Origin: CAZDCD01 sp964503885 | Lineage (GTDB): Bacteria; Bacteroidota; Bacteroidia; Bacteroidales; UBA10428 | Direction of reading: 5' to 3' | NCBI GenBank assembly: GCA_964503885.1 | Contig: CAZDCD010000010.1 | Location: 62,001-126,000, forward strand | Length of the DNA: 64,000 nt | Shown here: in pieces, positions 15,989 to 25,968 of the stretch | Layout: each line of letters starts with the position of its first letter | Position numbering within the stretch: position 1 is the first letter of the stretch | The notes under the pieces: model-generated | The model's database searches: none | What the model was told of the DNA's origin: nothing | Seen by the model: only the letters and a program-made list of their open reading frames with translations | Made by a program: the position numbers and the translations under genes

Positions 15989-18796
15989 CTATTCAGATAG
16001 TTTATCCGCTTTTTCATTTGCCTCCTGCACAATCTTATTGGCATTTTTGTCGGCCTTTTGGATAATTTTCCGAGCTTTGCTTTCACCCTCATCCCTCATC
16101 CTTTTGGCCGACATTTCAGCCGCTTTCTTTGCAATGGGGTTTTTGGCCTCGTTCACCGCCTTGTCGGCATTAGCATTGGCTTCTTTCCTTACTGCATCGG
16201 CGGCATCATTCCCCTGCTGCCTGATACTTTCGGCCTCTTTTTCTGCCTCCTCAATGATCTTCTGTGCCTCTTCACTTGCAACTTTCTTTACCTCTTCTTT
16301 TTTCTTTTCCACTTCTTTCTGGACCCTTTCTTTCACTTCTTCCTTAATCTCTTCTTTAATATTCTGCAGACTTTGTTTGGCGTTTTCACGTGTGCCCAGT
16401 GAAATCCTGGGGTTGGTGAATGTTCCGCCAACTTTTACATCAAGGTTTACGGTTTCTGAAGGGGTGATGTTGAGCCCCTTGGAAGCCGCCTGTGCATAAA
16501 GATTGTTGATTGTTTCGTTGGCTCCCGATCCAAGTACCGACCTGGGCATCTTGACGTTCATGGTGTAATTCATGGTTTGGTCGAGTCCCTGGTCCCCACC
16601 GATGATCAGTTCCGATTGTCCCATTTTGGTATCAAATGGCTCCAGGTACACCCGGCCGTTCCGGATCTCGAAATTGGCATTGATGTTCTCGAGCATCATG
16701 TTATCGAACGCTTTGGTTTTCAATGCATCTCCAAGCTTGCTGAACGTTTCCGATTTTGTGATCCCAATGCTGGTCGATTTCAGGTTTCCTTTCCCCACGA
16801 TCGAATTCATAATGGGCTGCATATGCTTATCAAGGAAACTGGTGTACTGCATGCCAATGGTTACTTTACCGGTTGCAATTTTGGCAATGGGTGCAAGCTT
16901 CTTGATTACGCTGAAAGCTTTGAATGTTGAAGGTATGTCAATCGAATTTGCCTGGATTCCGAAGTCAATCAGGGGTGCCTTGATGTCCTGGGTGCTATAT
17001 TCCCCGTTAAGTTCCAGAGAGCCCTGTAACGTGTTCATGAATAAGTCCTCAAGAATCACTTTACCGTCTTTTATGGATATGATTCCACTGGTGTTACTGA
17101 TCTCCAGCTTATCGTAATAGATCTTACCAATGTTTGAAACCAGTCTGAAATCGATGTTTTTTGGAACTTCAAAGACGGTGAGTGGTACGGTATCTACTTC
17201 AGTTTCTTCGATCGCTTCTGTTTCCTCTGAAAGGAATTCGTTCAGATCGAGCAGGCTTGATCTGAAGTCGAGTGTTCCTCTGATCGTTTCGTCCTTGAAA
17301 ACATACGGGATGAAATTCTCAACCCGTCCTTTCATCTGCATATCCGATTTACCGATTTCAGCATCAAAATTCCTGACTTCTACAAATTTTGGTGAAAAAC
17401 CAACTGAAATTTCATTGATTTTTAATTCTTTGGGCAAATCCGGACTGTTATACACAAAATCGGAAATGATAAGATTTCCATCGGCTTTGAATTTTTCATA
17501 TTCTTCTTTCTCGATATATGAAAGGTATCCCATGAAATCGATATCCGACCTGATCCTGCCCGTTAAGGTCACATCTTCCATCGGGACCACATCGGCCATA
17601 GTGGCAAGATCGATGCTTATGTTGAATTTTCCGTTGATGTTCATATCACTTTCGGGCGTTTTTATATTGAGTACCATATCAACCGGGTTACCGCCAAGGT
17701 CGACATGGAATTTATTAACGTCCACAACAGAGTTATCCATTACAGCACCATCATAGAATAGATCGACATCCACCTGGATATTGTCGGCCGACTTGGGAAG
17801 GTCGGGATACTTGAACATGGCATTTTCAACTTTTAATTTCAGCGAAGCATTAGGCGTTCTCGATTCGTTATATGTTCCTTTAATTATACCGCTCAGTACC
17901 AGGCTTCCCGACGTTTTTACAGATTCAAAATCTTTCATATATACAGCAGGCACCATAGAGAGCAACGATTTGAACTCAGTTTTTTTGGTCCCGAATTTCA
18001 TGTCGACATTGATATCATTCTCATTCGGCATGGCCACACTGCCGTCAAAGCCCAGGGTAAGTTCATTTAACGCTATATTGTTTTCACGGAGCATATAGAT
18101 CGAATTCTTCAGGTCGGCATCGAGAAAAATATCAGCTGACAGGCGTGCATTTTTGACATACCTGATCCCGTCCATGGAAAAATTCACCTTTTCTGTTGTG
18201 GAGTTGATGCTGAGTGTGGTAAAATCCTGCGATAGATTCCCTTTCATAATAAAGTTGAAATTACCCAGGCTGGCCGACATGTTTGAGCTGTCGTCGATAT
18301 AACTGATATACGCATTTCTGATCTCAAATTTCTTGAGGGCAATTTTTGTGGTAAATTCTGTGGCAGTGGTATCTTCCTCCTCCACGGCCTCTTCTCCGGT
18401 TTCTTTAATGATATCCCAGTTTACCCTTCCTTCGGGCAAAACATGCGCTGTAACCACGGGGTTATCAATAAGAATGCCTTTGATTACGATGTTTTCCATT
18501 TTTATGACACTGACTATATCCACCCGCATGTCAAAGGCCTTAAGCTTCACCAGCGTATCGTCTGCAAAATCATCTATTCCTGCAATATAGAGATCCTTCA
18601 TGCTGATGCTGGCATTCGGAAAATTCCTGATGAAAGAAAGCGAAAGATCGCTGAATTCAACCTTGGCATTTAGCGTATTGTTTATCTGCTGTTTGGCTAT
18701 TTCAATGATCTTTTTCTTAAAGAAGACAGGGGTTACGATAAGGATTACCAAAAGAACAAGAATGGTAATTATCAGGATTTTAAAAAACTTTTTCAT
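15989..18796 (-). CDS. AsmA family protein with a long charged C-terminal tail
   Basis: A 935-residue protein with one N-terminal transmembrane helix (about residues 5-27). It is followed by a large AsmA-like body of beta repeats: an N-terminal AsmA domain with A-R/K-x-x-x-N-x-x-L-N-A-K-V-E-F-S-D near 40-50, and an AsmA_2-type C-terminal domain at about 560-790. Proteins of this class form a groove spanning the periplasm and move lipids toward the outer membrane. Residues about 795-935 are an Ala/Glu/Lys-rich helix with repeated E-A-E-K-E-A and K-A-D-K-N-A-N-K units, not a usual AsmA part. The gene is convergent with mtaB. Inner-membrane anchoring with a periplasmic body is inferred. Confidence 0.85.
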   Translation of the reverse strand: MKKFFKILIITILVLLVILIVTPVFFKKKIIEIAKQQINNTLNAKVEFSDLSLSFIRNFPNASISMKDLYIAGIDDFADDTLVKLKAFDMRVDIVSVIKMENIVIKGILIDNPVVTAHVLPEGRVNWDIIKETGEEAVEEEDTTATEFTTKIALKKFEIRNAYISYIDDSSNMSASLGNFNFIMKGNLSQDFTTLSINSTTEKVNFSMDGIRYVKNARLSADIFLDADLKNSIYMLRENNIALNELTLGFDGSVAMPNENDINVDMKFGTKKTEFKSLLSMVPAVYMKDFESVKTSGSLVLSGIIKGTYNESRTPNASLKLKVENAMFKYPDLPKSADNIQVDVDLFYDGAVMDNSVVDVNKFHVDLGGNPVDMVLNIKTPESDMNINGKFNISIDLATMADVVPMEDVTLTGRIRSDIDFMGYLSYIEKEEYEKFKADGNLIISDFVYNSPDLPKELKINEISVGFSPKFVEVRNFDAEIGKSDMQMKGRVENFIPYVFKDETIRGTLDFRSSLLDLNEFLSEETEAIEETEVDTVPLTVFEVPKNIDFRLVSNIGKIYYDKLEISNTSGIISIKDGKVILEDLFMNTLQGSLELNGEYSTQDIKAPLIDFGIQANSIDIPSTFKAFSVIKKLAPIAKIATGKVTIGMQYTSFLDKHMQPIMNSIVGKGNLKSTSIGITKSETFSKLGDALKTKAFDNMMLENINANFEIRNGRVYLEPFDTKMGQSELIIGGDQGLDQTMNYTMNVKMPRSVLGSGANETINNLYAQAASKGLNITPSETVNLDVKVGGTFTNPRISLGTRENAKQSLQNIKEEIKEEVKERVQKEVEKKKEEVKKVASEEAQKIIEEAEKEAESIRQQGNDAADAVRKEANANADKAVNEAKNPIAKKAAEMSAKRMRDEGESKARKIIQKADKNANKIVQEANEKADKLSE

Positions 18797-19257
18797 ACGA
18801 TGAGGTTTTAAGTAGTTGTTTGTATAAAATTAATACTATGAAATGGGAATTACGCAATCCTGCGTCAAATATTTTCTCAAGCCTGCAAATAGTCGTCATG
18901 GAATAAACATAGGTAAAAATGAATTTCATAGCCTGTCTATACTACCGTAAAACTATAATGCAGAAATTGATTGATACTTTTCTGAAAAAAACTTATTTTT
19001 AAGGTATAATAGAAATAGCTGATGAAAAATAATAAGCGATCCGGATGTGGTTATGAATTCAATATTCTTCTTTTCCGGTATTTTCTTCCTGCTCCCTATA
19101 CTTCTGTAAACTATACCGGAAATGGTTTTTCGGCAATAACCCCAAAGAGAAGGCTAAGATGAAATGTAGTTTATAAATCTAACGGCAATCACTAAAATAC
19201 ATCTCAATAGTATGGTCATCATGGAGATTTTTTATTTTTATATCTAAGTAACATGTG
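18797..19257. other. Divergent spacer without a recognised element
   Basis: The 461 bases between the AsmA gene and the GH31 gene are AT-rich. They hold no convincing open frame, RNA gene, hairpin with T-tract, or full TTG/TAnnTTTG promoter pair. The promoters for both flanking genes must lie here but cannot be placed with confidence. Confidence 0.5.
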
Positions 19258-22092
19258 ATGAGAATTCCTATTCAATCCAGCTTTATTCTTTTAGTATTTA
19301 TTAGTTTATTATCTTGTAGATCAGTAATTTATGAAAAATCGGATGATGCCATATTAATTCATACCAATAATCCGGATGTAAAACTTATAAAGCTTCAGGT
19401 AATCAATGAGGATATTATTCATATTTCAGCTACACCATATGTGGTATTCCCTGATTTTGAAAGCCTGATGGTCAGGAAGACCAAAAAACCGTTCAAAGCC
19501 TGGAAATCTTTCATTAGAAAAGATACGGTTTTTGTCAAAACCGTTGATCTTACAGTTGAGGTTATTCGTAATACCGGTGAAATTCGATTTAAGGACAAAA
19601 ATGGAATAGTAAAACTGCAGGAATTGCCGGGAGGAGGAAAATCATTTGAGCCTGTTACAATCGATGGCAGAAACTTGTTTTCTGTACGTCAGGTATTTAA
19701 ATCCCCGGATGATGAGGCTTTTTTTGGCTTGGGACAACACCAGAACAGGCAAATGAATTACAAAGGTGAGGATGTTGAACTTGCACAGCACAACATCGTT
19801 GCAGTTGTTCCTTTTATCTATTCAAGCAAAAACTATGGAATACTCTGGGATAATTACTCAATTACCCGCTTTGGTGACCCGAGAGAATATCAGCCTTTGT
19901 CTTCTTTACAATTGTTCGACAAAAATAATAAGCCGGGAGGTTTAACTGCAGCTTATTACCGGAACTATGAACTGCTGTTCTCCCGAAAAGAGGATACCAT
20001 TGATTTTCAGTATATTGAATCTGCTCAACGTTGGCCTGACAGCCTGAATGCAAACAACGTAACAAAAATAATATGGGAAGGCTTCTTTTCCTCTCCTGTA
20101 AGGGGTAACCATAAATTCAGATTGTACGCATCGGAATATTTCAGGCTTTGGATCGATGGAAAACCCATATTCGATAAATGGAGACAAAACTGGAATCCCT
20201 GGTATAACAGGTTTACTGTTGATGTTACAGGGGAAGAAAGACACACGATAAAGCTTGAATGGGTCCCCAACGGAGGTTACCTTTCAATGGATCATCTTGA
20301 TCCCCTCCCCATAGAGGAACAACAGAAGCTGTCATTATTTTCTGAAGCGGCATTGGTGCTGGATTACTATTATATAAATGGTAATTCTGCCGATGAGGTA
20401 ATCAGCGGTTACAGAAAACTTACGGGCAAAGCTCCTGTAATGCCAAAATGGGCAATGGGATTCTGGCAAAGCCGGGAACGGTATAAAACACAGGATGAAT
20501 TATTGGGTATTGTCGAGGAATACCGGAGGAGGGCTATTCCCCTTGACAATATTGTTCAGGACTGGTTTTACTGGGAAGAGGATAAATGGGGGTCGCACAG
20601 GTTTGATACCAAGAGATTTCCTGATGCTGCAGGAATGATCAAAGAGCTTCACCAGGATCTTCATGCAAAGATTATGATATCGGTCTGGCCGAAATTTTAT
20701 CCCGGTACCGATAATTTCAATGCGCTTGACTCAAATGGTTTTCTATACCGGTATATGCTTGAAAAAGGATGGAAAGATTGGGTTGGTCCCGGGTATGCGT
20801 CCACCTTTTATGATGCATTCAATCCCGATGGCAGAACCCTTTTCTGGGAACAGATCGATAAAAACCTTAATTCAAAAGGCATAGATGCCTGGTGGCTCGA
20901 TGCCACCGAACCCGATATGCAATCAAACCATTCGATCGGGGTAAGAAAACGAATGATGGATTCTACATACCTGGGTCCGGGAGCACAGTTTTTTAACGGC
21001 TATTCACTGATGAATTCGAAAGGTGTTTATGAAGGCTCAAGAAAACGGGAACCCGATAAAAGAGTTTTTATCCTTACACGTTCGGCTTTTGGCGGGCAAC
21101 AGAAATATGCTGCGGCAACCTGGAGCGGTGATGTGGCATCAAGATGGAGTGATCTGGGCGATCAGATAGCTGCCGGACTTAATTTTTGTATTTCCGGGAT
21201 ACCATACTGGACTCATGATATTGGCGGTTTTTCTCTGGAAAACAGGTATATAAATCCGGCAAGTCAGGATCTCGAGGAATGGAGAGAATTAAATACCCGC
21301 TGGTTCCAGTTTGGCGCATTCAGTCCGTTATTCCGCTCCCACGGCAAGTATCCTTACCGGGAAATATTCAATATAGCGCCGGAAACACACAATGCCTATA
21401 AGTCAATGGTTTATTATGATAAACTGCGCTACAGGCTCATGCCCTATATCTATTCTCTGGCAGGGGTAACCTTTCTCAACGATTACACCATCATGAGGGC
21501 TCTTATCATGGATTTTCCGGCTGACAGAAATGTATATGGCATACCTGATGAGTTTATGTTCGGACCCTCCCTGCTGGTTTCTCCGGTTTACGAATTCAAA
21601 GCCCGAAGCCGTAAAATATATTTTCCTGCAGGTTATGGATGGTATGATATCTACACAGGGAAATACACAGAAGGTGGCAAAGCTATTGAAGCCCCTGCAC
21701 CTTATAACAGGATCCCGGTTTATGCCAGGGAAGGATCAATACTGCTGTTAGGTCCGGATATTCAATACACAGATCAAAAACCAGCCGATACGATCACCCT
21801 GATTGTTTATGCCGGCAAAAATGGAGATTTTACGCTGTATGAGGATGATGGTGTAAGCTACGGCTATGAAAAAGGTGAATATACTCAAATCAGGATCAGC
21901 TATGATGAGGAAAACAACCGGGTGACCGTAGGCGATCGCCAGGGCTCTTATCCGGGAATGATCGGAAAGCGATCATTCAGAGTGCTCAGGGTGTCTCCGG
22001 AAAAACCGCTTGGAATTGATGACAAGACTCCTGATTTTACGCTGATTGATTATAACGGAAAAGAAATATCGACGGAGTTGAGTATCGAGTAA
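19258..22092 (+). CDS. GH31 glycoside hydrolase with PA14 insert, probable alpha-xylosidase (lipoprotein)
   Basis: A 944-residue enzyme. The ATG at 19258 is chosen over a GTG one codon upstream. A lipoprotein signal ends L-L-S-C near residue 20, so it should be anchored in a membrane. The GH31 N-terminal beta-sandwich is split by a PA14 domain (about residues 265-358; G-N-H-K-F-R-L-Y-A-S-E-Y-F-R-L-W-I-D-G). The catalytic barrel follows, with nucleophile D548 (W-W-L-D-A-T-E-P-D) and acid/base D625 (W-S-G-D-V-A-S-R-W). PA14-containing GH31 enzymes of Bacteroides remove alpha-1,6-xylose from xyloglucan oligosaccharides; that specificity is inferred from architecture. The gene heads a block of hemicellulase genes that includes relics. 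Confidence 0.88.
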   Translation: MRIPIQSSFILLVFISLLSCRSVIYEKSDDAILIHTNNPDVKLIKLQVINEDIIHISATPYVVFPDFESLMVRKTKKPFKAWKSFIRKDTVFVKTVDLTVEVIRNTGEIRFKDKNGIVKLQELPGGGKSFEPVTIDGRNLFSVRQVFKSPDDEAFFGLGQHQNRQMNYKGEDVELAQHNIVAVVPFIYSSKNYGILWDNYSITRFGDPREYQPLSSLQLFDKNNKPGGLTAAYYRNYELLFSRKEDTIDFQYIESAQRWPDSLNANNVTKIIWEGFFSSPVRGNHKFRLYASEYFRLWIDGKPIFDKWRQNWNPWYNRFTVDVTGEERHTIKLEWVPNGGYLSMDHLDPLPIEEQQKLSLFSEAALVLDYYYINGNSADEVISGYRKLTGKAPVMPKWAMGFWQSRERYKTQDELLGIVEEYRRRAIPLDNIVQDWFYWEEDKWGSHRFDTKRFPDAAGMIKELHQDLHAKIMISVWPKFYPGTDNFNALDSNGFLYRYMLEKGWKDWVGPGYASTFYDAFNPDGRTLFWEQIDKNLNSKGIDAWWLDATEPDMQSNHSIGVRKRMMDSTYLGPGAQFFNGYSLMNSKGVYEGSRKREPDKRVFILTRSAFGGQQKYAAATWSGDVASRWSDLGDQIAAGLNFCISGIPYWTHDIGGFSLENRYINPASQDLEEWRELNTRWFQFGAFSPLFRSHGKYPYREIFNIAPETHNAYKSMVYYDKLRYRLMPYIYSLAGVTFLNDYTIMRALIMDFPADRNVYGIPDEFMFGPSLLVSPVYEFKARSRKIYFPAGYGWYDIYTGKYTEGGKAIEAPAPYNRIPVYAREGSILLLGPDIQYTDQKPADTITLIVYAGKNGDFTLYEDDGVSYGYEKGEYTQIRISYDEENNRVTVGDRQGSYPGMIGKRSFRVLRVSPEKPLGIDDKTPDFTLIDYNGKEISTELSIE

Positions 22093-22628
22093 TCGGTAAG
22101 CAGTGATCAGTGATCGGTAAAATTTTAAGCCTTCCTGCCCTGCCTTTGGCAGGTAATCTGAAAGAAAGGGCCATCAGGTTTAGTGAAGGCACGGCAATGA
22201 CAAATCACGGGTATGAATCCCCAAAGCAAGATCTGGAAACTAATTCCGCAGCTAAGCTACGGGGAACCGATCCCGCCTGGGGCGGGAGAGCTCAGCGCAG
22301 CTAATCAGACCCTCCGCCTTCGGCGGGATTATTCCCGTTGGTCATGAGACCACTTCGTTCAGTTATTCGCCACGCAAATGCGTGGCTCATGAGAACGTTT
22401 CACTTAGTTGTTCAACTTACCCCCGATAATTATCGGGGTCAATGCACTGCGTTTTTGAAATTTGAGTTTCACGAATAAACACCAGATGCAAAACTAAATT
22501 CTACTGAGATAGTCGACCCGAAATACGAATCTTGAAACCAGTTTTTGGCGGGCATGCGCGAATTCCGGAACCTTGAACCTGCGTGCACCTAACTGCCGGC
22601 AGGCAGGCTTTGAACTATAGTCCTCCTT
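22093..22628. repeat. Non-coding island of short palindromes and near-repeats
   Basis: This 536-base spacer holds at least six small hairpin-forming palindromes: 22139-22153 (CCTGCC/GGCAGG), 22272-22286 (CCCGCC/GGCGGG), 22314-22326 (CCGCC/GGCGG), 22369-22386 (GCCACGCA/TGCGTGGC), 22421-22438 (perfect 18-base CCCCGATAATTATCGGGG) and 22593-22602 (CTGCCGGCAG). A roughly 30-base near-repeat starting CATGAGA occurs at about 22343 and 22388. No gene is supported; a 64-codon frame at 22110-22304 has no protein-like character. The island separates two convergent genes and looks like an accumulation site for small dispersed palindromes. Confidence 0.6.
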
Positions 22629-24590
22629 CTACCGGTCATCTGTTCTGAAAGGCACAGCCGGCAAATTTTCACTATTGTATAAATTCACATCATCGGGATT
22701 GTTTGCCCATGCATACCGTACCGATTCCGGATTTTTTACTTCAGCCGACCAGACTGCTACCTTATCGGGTGCAACAATTTCCGCCCTGGCAAAATAATAT
22801 GTACCATCGCTTCCTGAAATCTGAAATCCGTTGACATAACCGTATTTATTTTTTGCGGTCAATCCCTTTCCACAGTTGGCAAAGGTTACAATAGCCCTGT
22901 TATTTTCAATTGAAAGCGACTCATAAGTTGGCCCGCTAGATAGTATATCTTTGTGGTATGCCTTTTTTAATGCCACAAGGGCCAACCGGTAACCCACATC
23001 TTTTTTATTCCTGGGGTGAATGTCCCGGGTATCTCCGATATCAATTATACAGGCCATGCCGGTATTTGGAACCGTTTCGGCAGTAATTGACTGGGATTCC
23101 CTGAGGAACGCCCATGCCTCGTCCCTGGGTGTTGATAATGGTTCCTTATAATTCGCCAGTTGCACAAAGAGAAACGGAAAATCACCCTGGTTCCAGTGCA
23201 TCCTCCAGTCCCGGATCAGCAGGGGAAATAATTCCCGGTACCTGATGGCATCATTTATGATATTTGCATTCGATTCCCCTTGATACCAGATGACTCCCTT
23301 AATGGCATAGGGGATTAAAGGATGGATCATTCCGTTAAAAAGAAGAGTAGGAAAATCGTTAGGGCCCAATATTCCCGCTTCTTCACTTTGCGGGTTTCGG
23401 GGGATCACCAGGTCTTCTTTGGCATACCTCCAGTCTCCGGATAGTGCAATTGTGGAATTTCCATCGGTGATTATCAGCTCCTGCGGATCACCGTAAATAC
23501 CGCCTTCTCCGATATAATCTTCAACCCTTACAACTATAGTATTTTCGCCAACCCTGAGTAAGCTGTCCTGTAACGTGTAATGCCTGAGCTTCTGGTATTG
23601 CATGTAAGTCTGTCCAACCATGTGACCATTGACCCAAGTAATGTCCGAATCATCGATTTTTCCCACATAAACCGATGCATGATGGATGTCAAAATTTCCG
23701 GGTATTATAAATTTCTTTCTGAACCAGACTATTCCGTCAAAGTTACCGATCTTGCTGTCTTCCCATAATCCGGGCAGTGGTATTACCGGCCATTGTGCAT
23801 CATCAAACGTTTCCAGGGAATAAGGGTGGGGAGAACCGTTTTTTCCCAGCGCTTCATCGAGCAGTTCGTTATACCGGACATGGTTTTCTTTCTCCTGCTC
23901 TTTCAACGTTTCCAGGTCAATATTTTTAAGTTTCGACAACCACTCATCGAGGTAGGTCTCTGTACTGCAAGTTTCGCTGCTGATCCAAGGTTCAATCCGG
24001 GTTCCTCCCCAGTTATCACTTATTAATCCGACAGGAACACCGGTTTCCTTCTGCAGGAATTTGCCAAAGTAGTAGGCAATCGCTGAAAAATCCATCACAT
24101 GTTCCGGAGTACAGGTAATCCATCCGTTGCCGCTCATTGTATTTACCGGGGATGATGATACCAGGTGTGGTACGGTTAATAACCTGATCTGAGGATAATT
24201 TGCCTTGCTGACCTCTGGTTCACCCTCCACTGTTTTCCATAAGGGCCATTCCATATTCGACTGGCCGGAACATACCCAAACATCACCGATAAGGATGTTT
24301 TGCAGTATAATTTCATTTTTACCCGATATGCGCATAGTAAAAGGCCCTCCTTCAGGTTCCGGATTTAATGCAACCATCCATTTTCCTTCTTTATCGGCTT
24401 TTATAGTTGTTTTCTGATCTTTAAGAAGAACAGTGATTTTTTCACCGGCATCGGCCCATCCCCATACGGGTATTTCATTGTTCCGCTGCAATACCATATT
24501 GTCACTGAAAATACCCGGTAAGCTTATTTCTGCATTTGTTCGTGCAGCAGCGATCACAAGGACTAGCGTTACTATCGATATACATTTCAT
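22629..24590 (-). CDS. Sialate O-acetylesterase-type SGNH esterase with an inserted lectin-like domain
   Basis: A 653-residue exported enzyme with a signal peptide (residues 1-20, ending T-N-A). It begins L-P-G-I-F-S-D-N-M-V-L-Q-R, typical of the family. The SGNH nucleophile is S111 in C-S-G-Q-S-N-M-E-W, W-Y-Q-G-E-S-N gives the oxyanion-hole region, and D-I-H-P-R-N-K supplies the catalytic Asp/His. A GH2-like jelly-roll domain (about residues 255-385) is inserted in the catalytic fold, as in many Bacteroidota homologues. Here it probably removes acetyl groups from acetylated hemicellulose (xylan or xyloglucan) rather than from sialic acid; that is inferred from the neighbours. It is convergent with the GH31 gene across the palindrome island. 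Confidence 0.88.
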   Translation of the reverse strand: MKCISIVTLVLVIAAARTNAEISLPGIFSDNMVLQRNNEIPVWGWADAGEKITVLLKDQKTTIKADKEGKWMVALNPEPEGGPFTMRISGKNEIILQNILIGDVWVCSGQSNMEWPLWKTVEGEPEVSKANYPQIRLLTVPHLVSSSPVNTMSGNGWITCTPEHVMDFSAIAYYFGKFLQKETGVPVGLISDNWGGTRIEPWISSETCSTETYLDEWLSKLKNIDLETLKEQEKENHVRYNELLDEALGKNGSPHPYSLETFDDAQWPVIPLPGLWEDSKIGNFDGIVWFRKKFIIPGNFDIHHASVYVGKIDDSDITWVNGHMVGQTYMQYQKLRHYTLQDSLLRVGENTIVVRVEDYIGEGGIYGDPQELIITDGNSTIALSGDWRYAKEDLVIPRNPQSEEAGILGPNDFPTLLFNGMIHPLIPYAIKGVIWYQGESNANIINDAIRYRELFPLLIRDWRMHWNQGDFPFLFVQLANYKEPLSTPRDEAWAFLRESQSITAETVPNTGMACIIDIGDTRDIHPRNKKDVGYRLALVALKKAYHKDILSSGPTYESLSIENNRAIVTFANCGKGLTAKNKYGYVNGFQISGSDGTYYFARAEIVAPDKVAVWSAEVKNPESVRYAWANNPDDVNLYNSENLPAVPFRTDDR

Positions 24591-24838
24591 AGGTTTATTT
24601 CTTTAAATTACTCACAACAATAATTGATTATGGAACAAATTAAGTAAAATATTCATATTGAAGCGGTATTGCAGGTCATATTTTTTAGCTGTTGTAGAAA
24701 TTTTCTGTTTTATTTTTTACCTTCATTCTTTATTCATGAACAATTGATGCGTAACTATTTTTTAGTTAAGTTTGTGTTAGCTCTTTGGAGATCAATGCAT
24801 ATCATACTACCTTGACCCATATATAGCACCATACTGAA

Positions 24839-25018
24839 TTGCAACTTATTAAAAGGCTAAAGAAAGGAGATATCCTTGCTTTTAATACCCTTTGTGCTCA
24901 CTGCAGCAATAAATTATACCAGTTTTCATACAGGTACCTGAAATCAGAATCCGATGCAGAAGAACTGGTACAGGAAGTTTTTACCCGTGTCTGGGAAAAA
25001 AGAAGATGTGATAGGTGA
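24839..25018 (+). pseudogene. ECF (FecI-type) RNA polymerase sigma factor, N-terminal fragment
   Basis: Reading from a TTG at 24839, about 58 residues match region 2 of Bacteroidota ECF sigma factors: L-I-K-R-L-K-K-G-D-I-L-A-F-N-T-L near the start, Y-R-Y-L-K-S-E-S-D-A-E-E-L-V in the middle and V-F-T-R-V-W-E-K-R at the end. Homology stops directly after W-E-K-R and the frame ends at TGA 25016-25018. Regions 2.4 and 4 are missing. No ATG precedes it in frame, and a TAG lies 13 bases upstream of the TTG. This is the left side of a large deletion that removed the rest of a sigma/SusCD operon. Confidence 0.8.
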
Positions 25019-25598
25019 TAAACATTTTATCGGTGAACTCATTAACGTATTCTACGATTATAAGATTCTGGGTGTGTGGACACAAGCTGAGTATGATGCC
25101 GGATTAACTACCATCGGAACTTATACAGCCAAACCCGGTGAGGCAAAAACCCTCGATGCTTCAGGCAGCACCAGGGCAAGTGCACGCGACATTGTGTTAG
25201 CCCGCCTTGCAGAAACTTACTTTTTATATGCCGAAGCATGCTAAGGGTTGAACGATTATCCCAAAGCGTCGAACTATGTACAGAGCGTATTGAACAGGCC
25301 CGGCAATGCCAAATTCGGTTCTTTGAGCAATAATATCGGGAGCGCCGCCAGTCAGGCCGAAACACTGAATGAATACCTGAAGGAAAGCGACAGAGAATTT
25401 TTGAGCGAGTACAATAGCCGGTGTCCCGAACTTCGACGTACCAAAATGCCTGGTTTTATGCTCAACACCTATAACTATGATGTCAGGCAACAGGTTGGTC
25501 TGGATTTTGAGAATAAATACAATTTGCGACCAATTCCTGAAGAAGCTATAATATTAAATGAAGGTATGGATGTTGAAAATCAGAATCCTGGTTATTAG
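25014..25598 (+). pseudogene. SusC tail / SusD C-terminal relic with an in-frame stop
   Basis: In a different frame from the sigma fragment, the DNA first gives I-N-V-F-Y-D-Y-K-I-L-G-V-W (25042-25082), a typical segment of SusC-type TonB-dependent receptors. It then runs into SusD text: R-D-I-V-L-A-R-L-A-E-T-Y-F-L-Y-A-E-A. A TAA at 25242-25244 interrupts it, and the same frame continues with L-N-D-Y-P-K-A-S-N-Y-V and ends L-R-P-I-P-E-E-A-I followed by Q-N-P-G-Y-stop, the usual SusD C-terminus. So parts of SusC and SusD are fused, most of both is gone, and the remainder is broken by a nonsense codon. A 13-bp terminator follows at once. Confidence 0.85.
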
Positions 25599-25622
25599 AA
25601 AAAACAAAGAATAGCGAATGGT

Positions 25623-25664
25623 ATAACCTTCAGGGACGCTAATTCTAACGCCCCTGAAGGTTAT
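25623..25664 (+). terminator. Terminator after the SusD relic
   Basis: ATAACCTTCAGGG (25623-25635) pairs perfectly with CCCTGAAGGTTAT (25652-25664). The loop is 16 bases and can be shortened by further pairing. There is an A-rich flank on the left and only a short T content on the right, so termination may be bidirectional or partial. The remainder of the 370-base spacer up to 25968 shows no other element. Confidence 0.55.
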
Positions 25665-25968
25665 GTAATAAAAAACTTTCTGCTTAATAAAAGAAAACAT
25701 GAAGTTTTTCTTTGATTATAAAATTTCAGAATGCTCAGGCGCTGTATAACCCTTATTGTTTTAGCAAAACATGACCAAAGCAATATCGTATTTATTTTGG
25801 TTTCTTGGCATTAATTTGGATAAGATTCGAAAATTTCAAAAAATGAAGGACAGATTCATTTTCATAATATTCTATCTTTACGTGAAAGTTATTTTATAAA
25901 TAGACAATGCTTTTGTCCTACTTAAATGTTTTGATATAAACTTTACCATATTTTCAAGAGGATAGATA

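Noticed and set aside
22110..22304. 64-codon plus-strand frame in the palindrome island
   Set aside because: It is made of translated palindromes and has no protein-like features.
25771..25899. 42-codon hydrophobic frame upstream of GH115
   Set aside because: AT-rich, no recognisable pattern; probably random.
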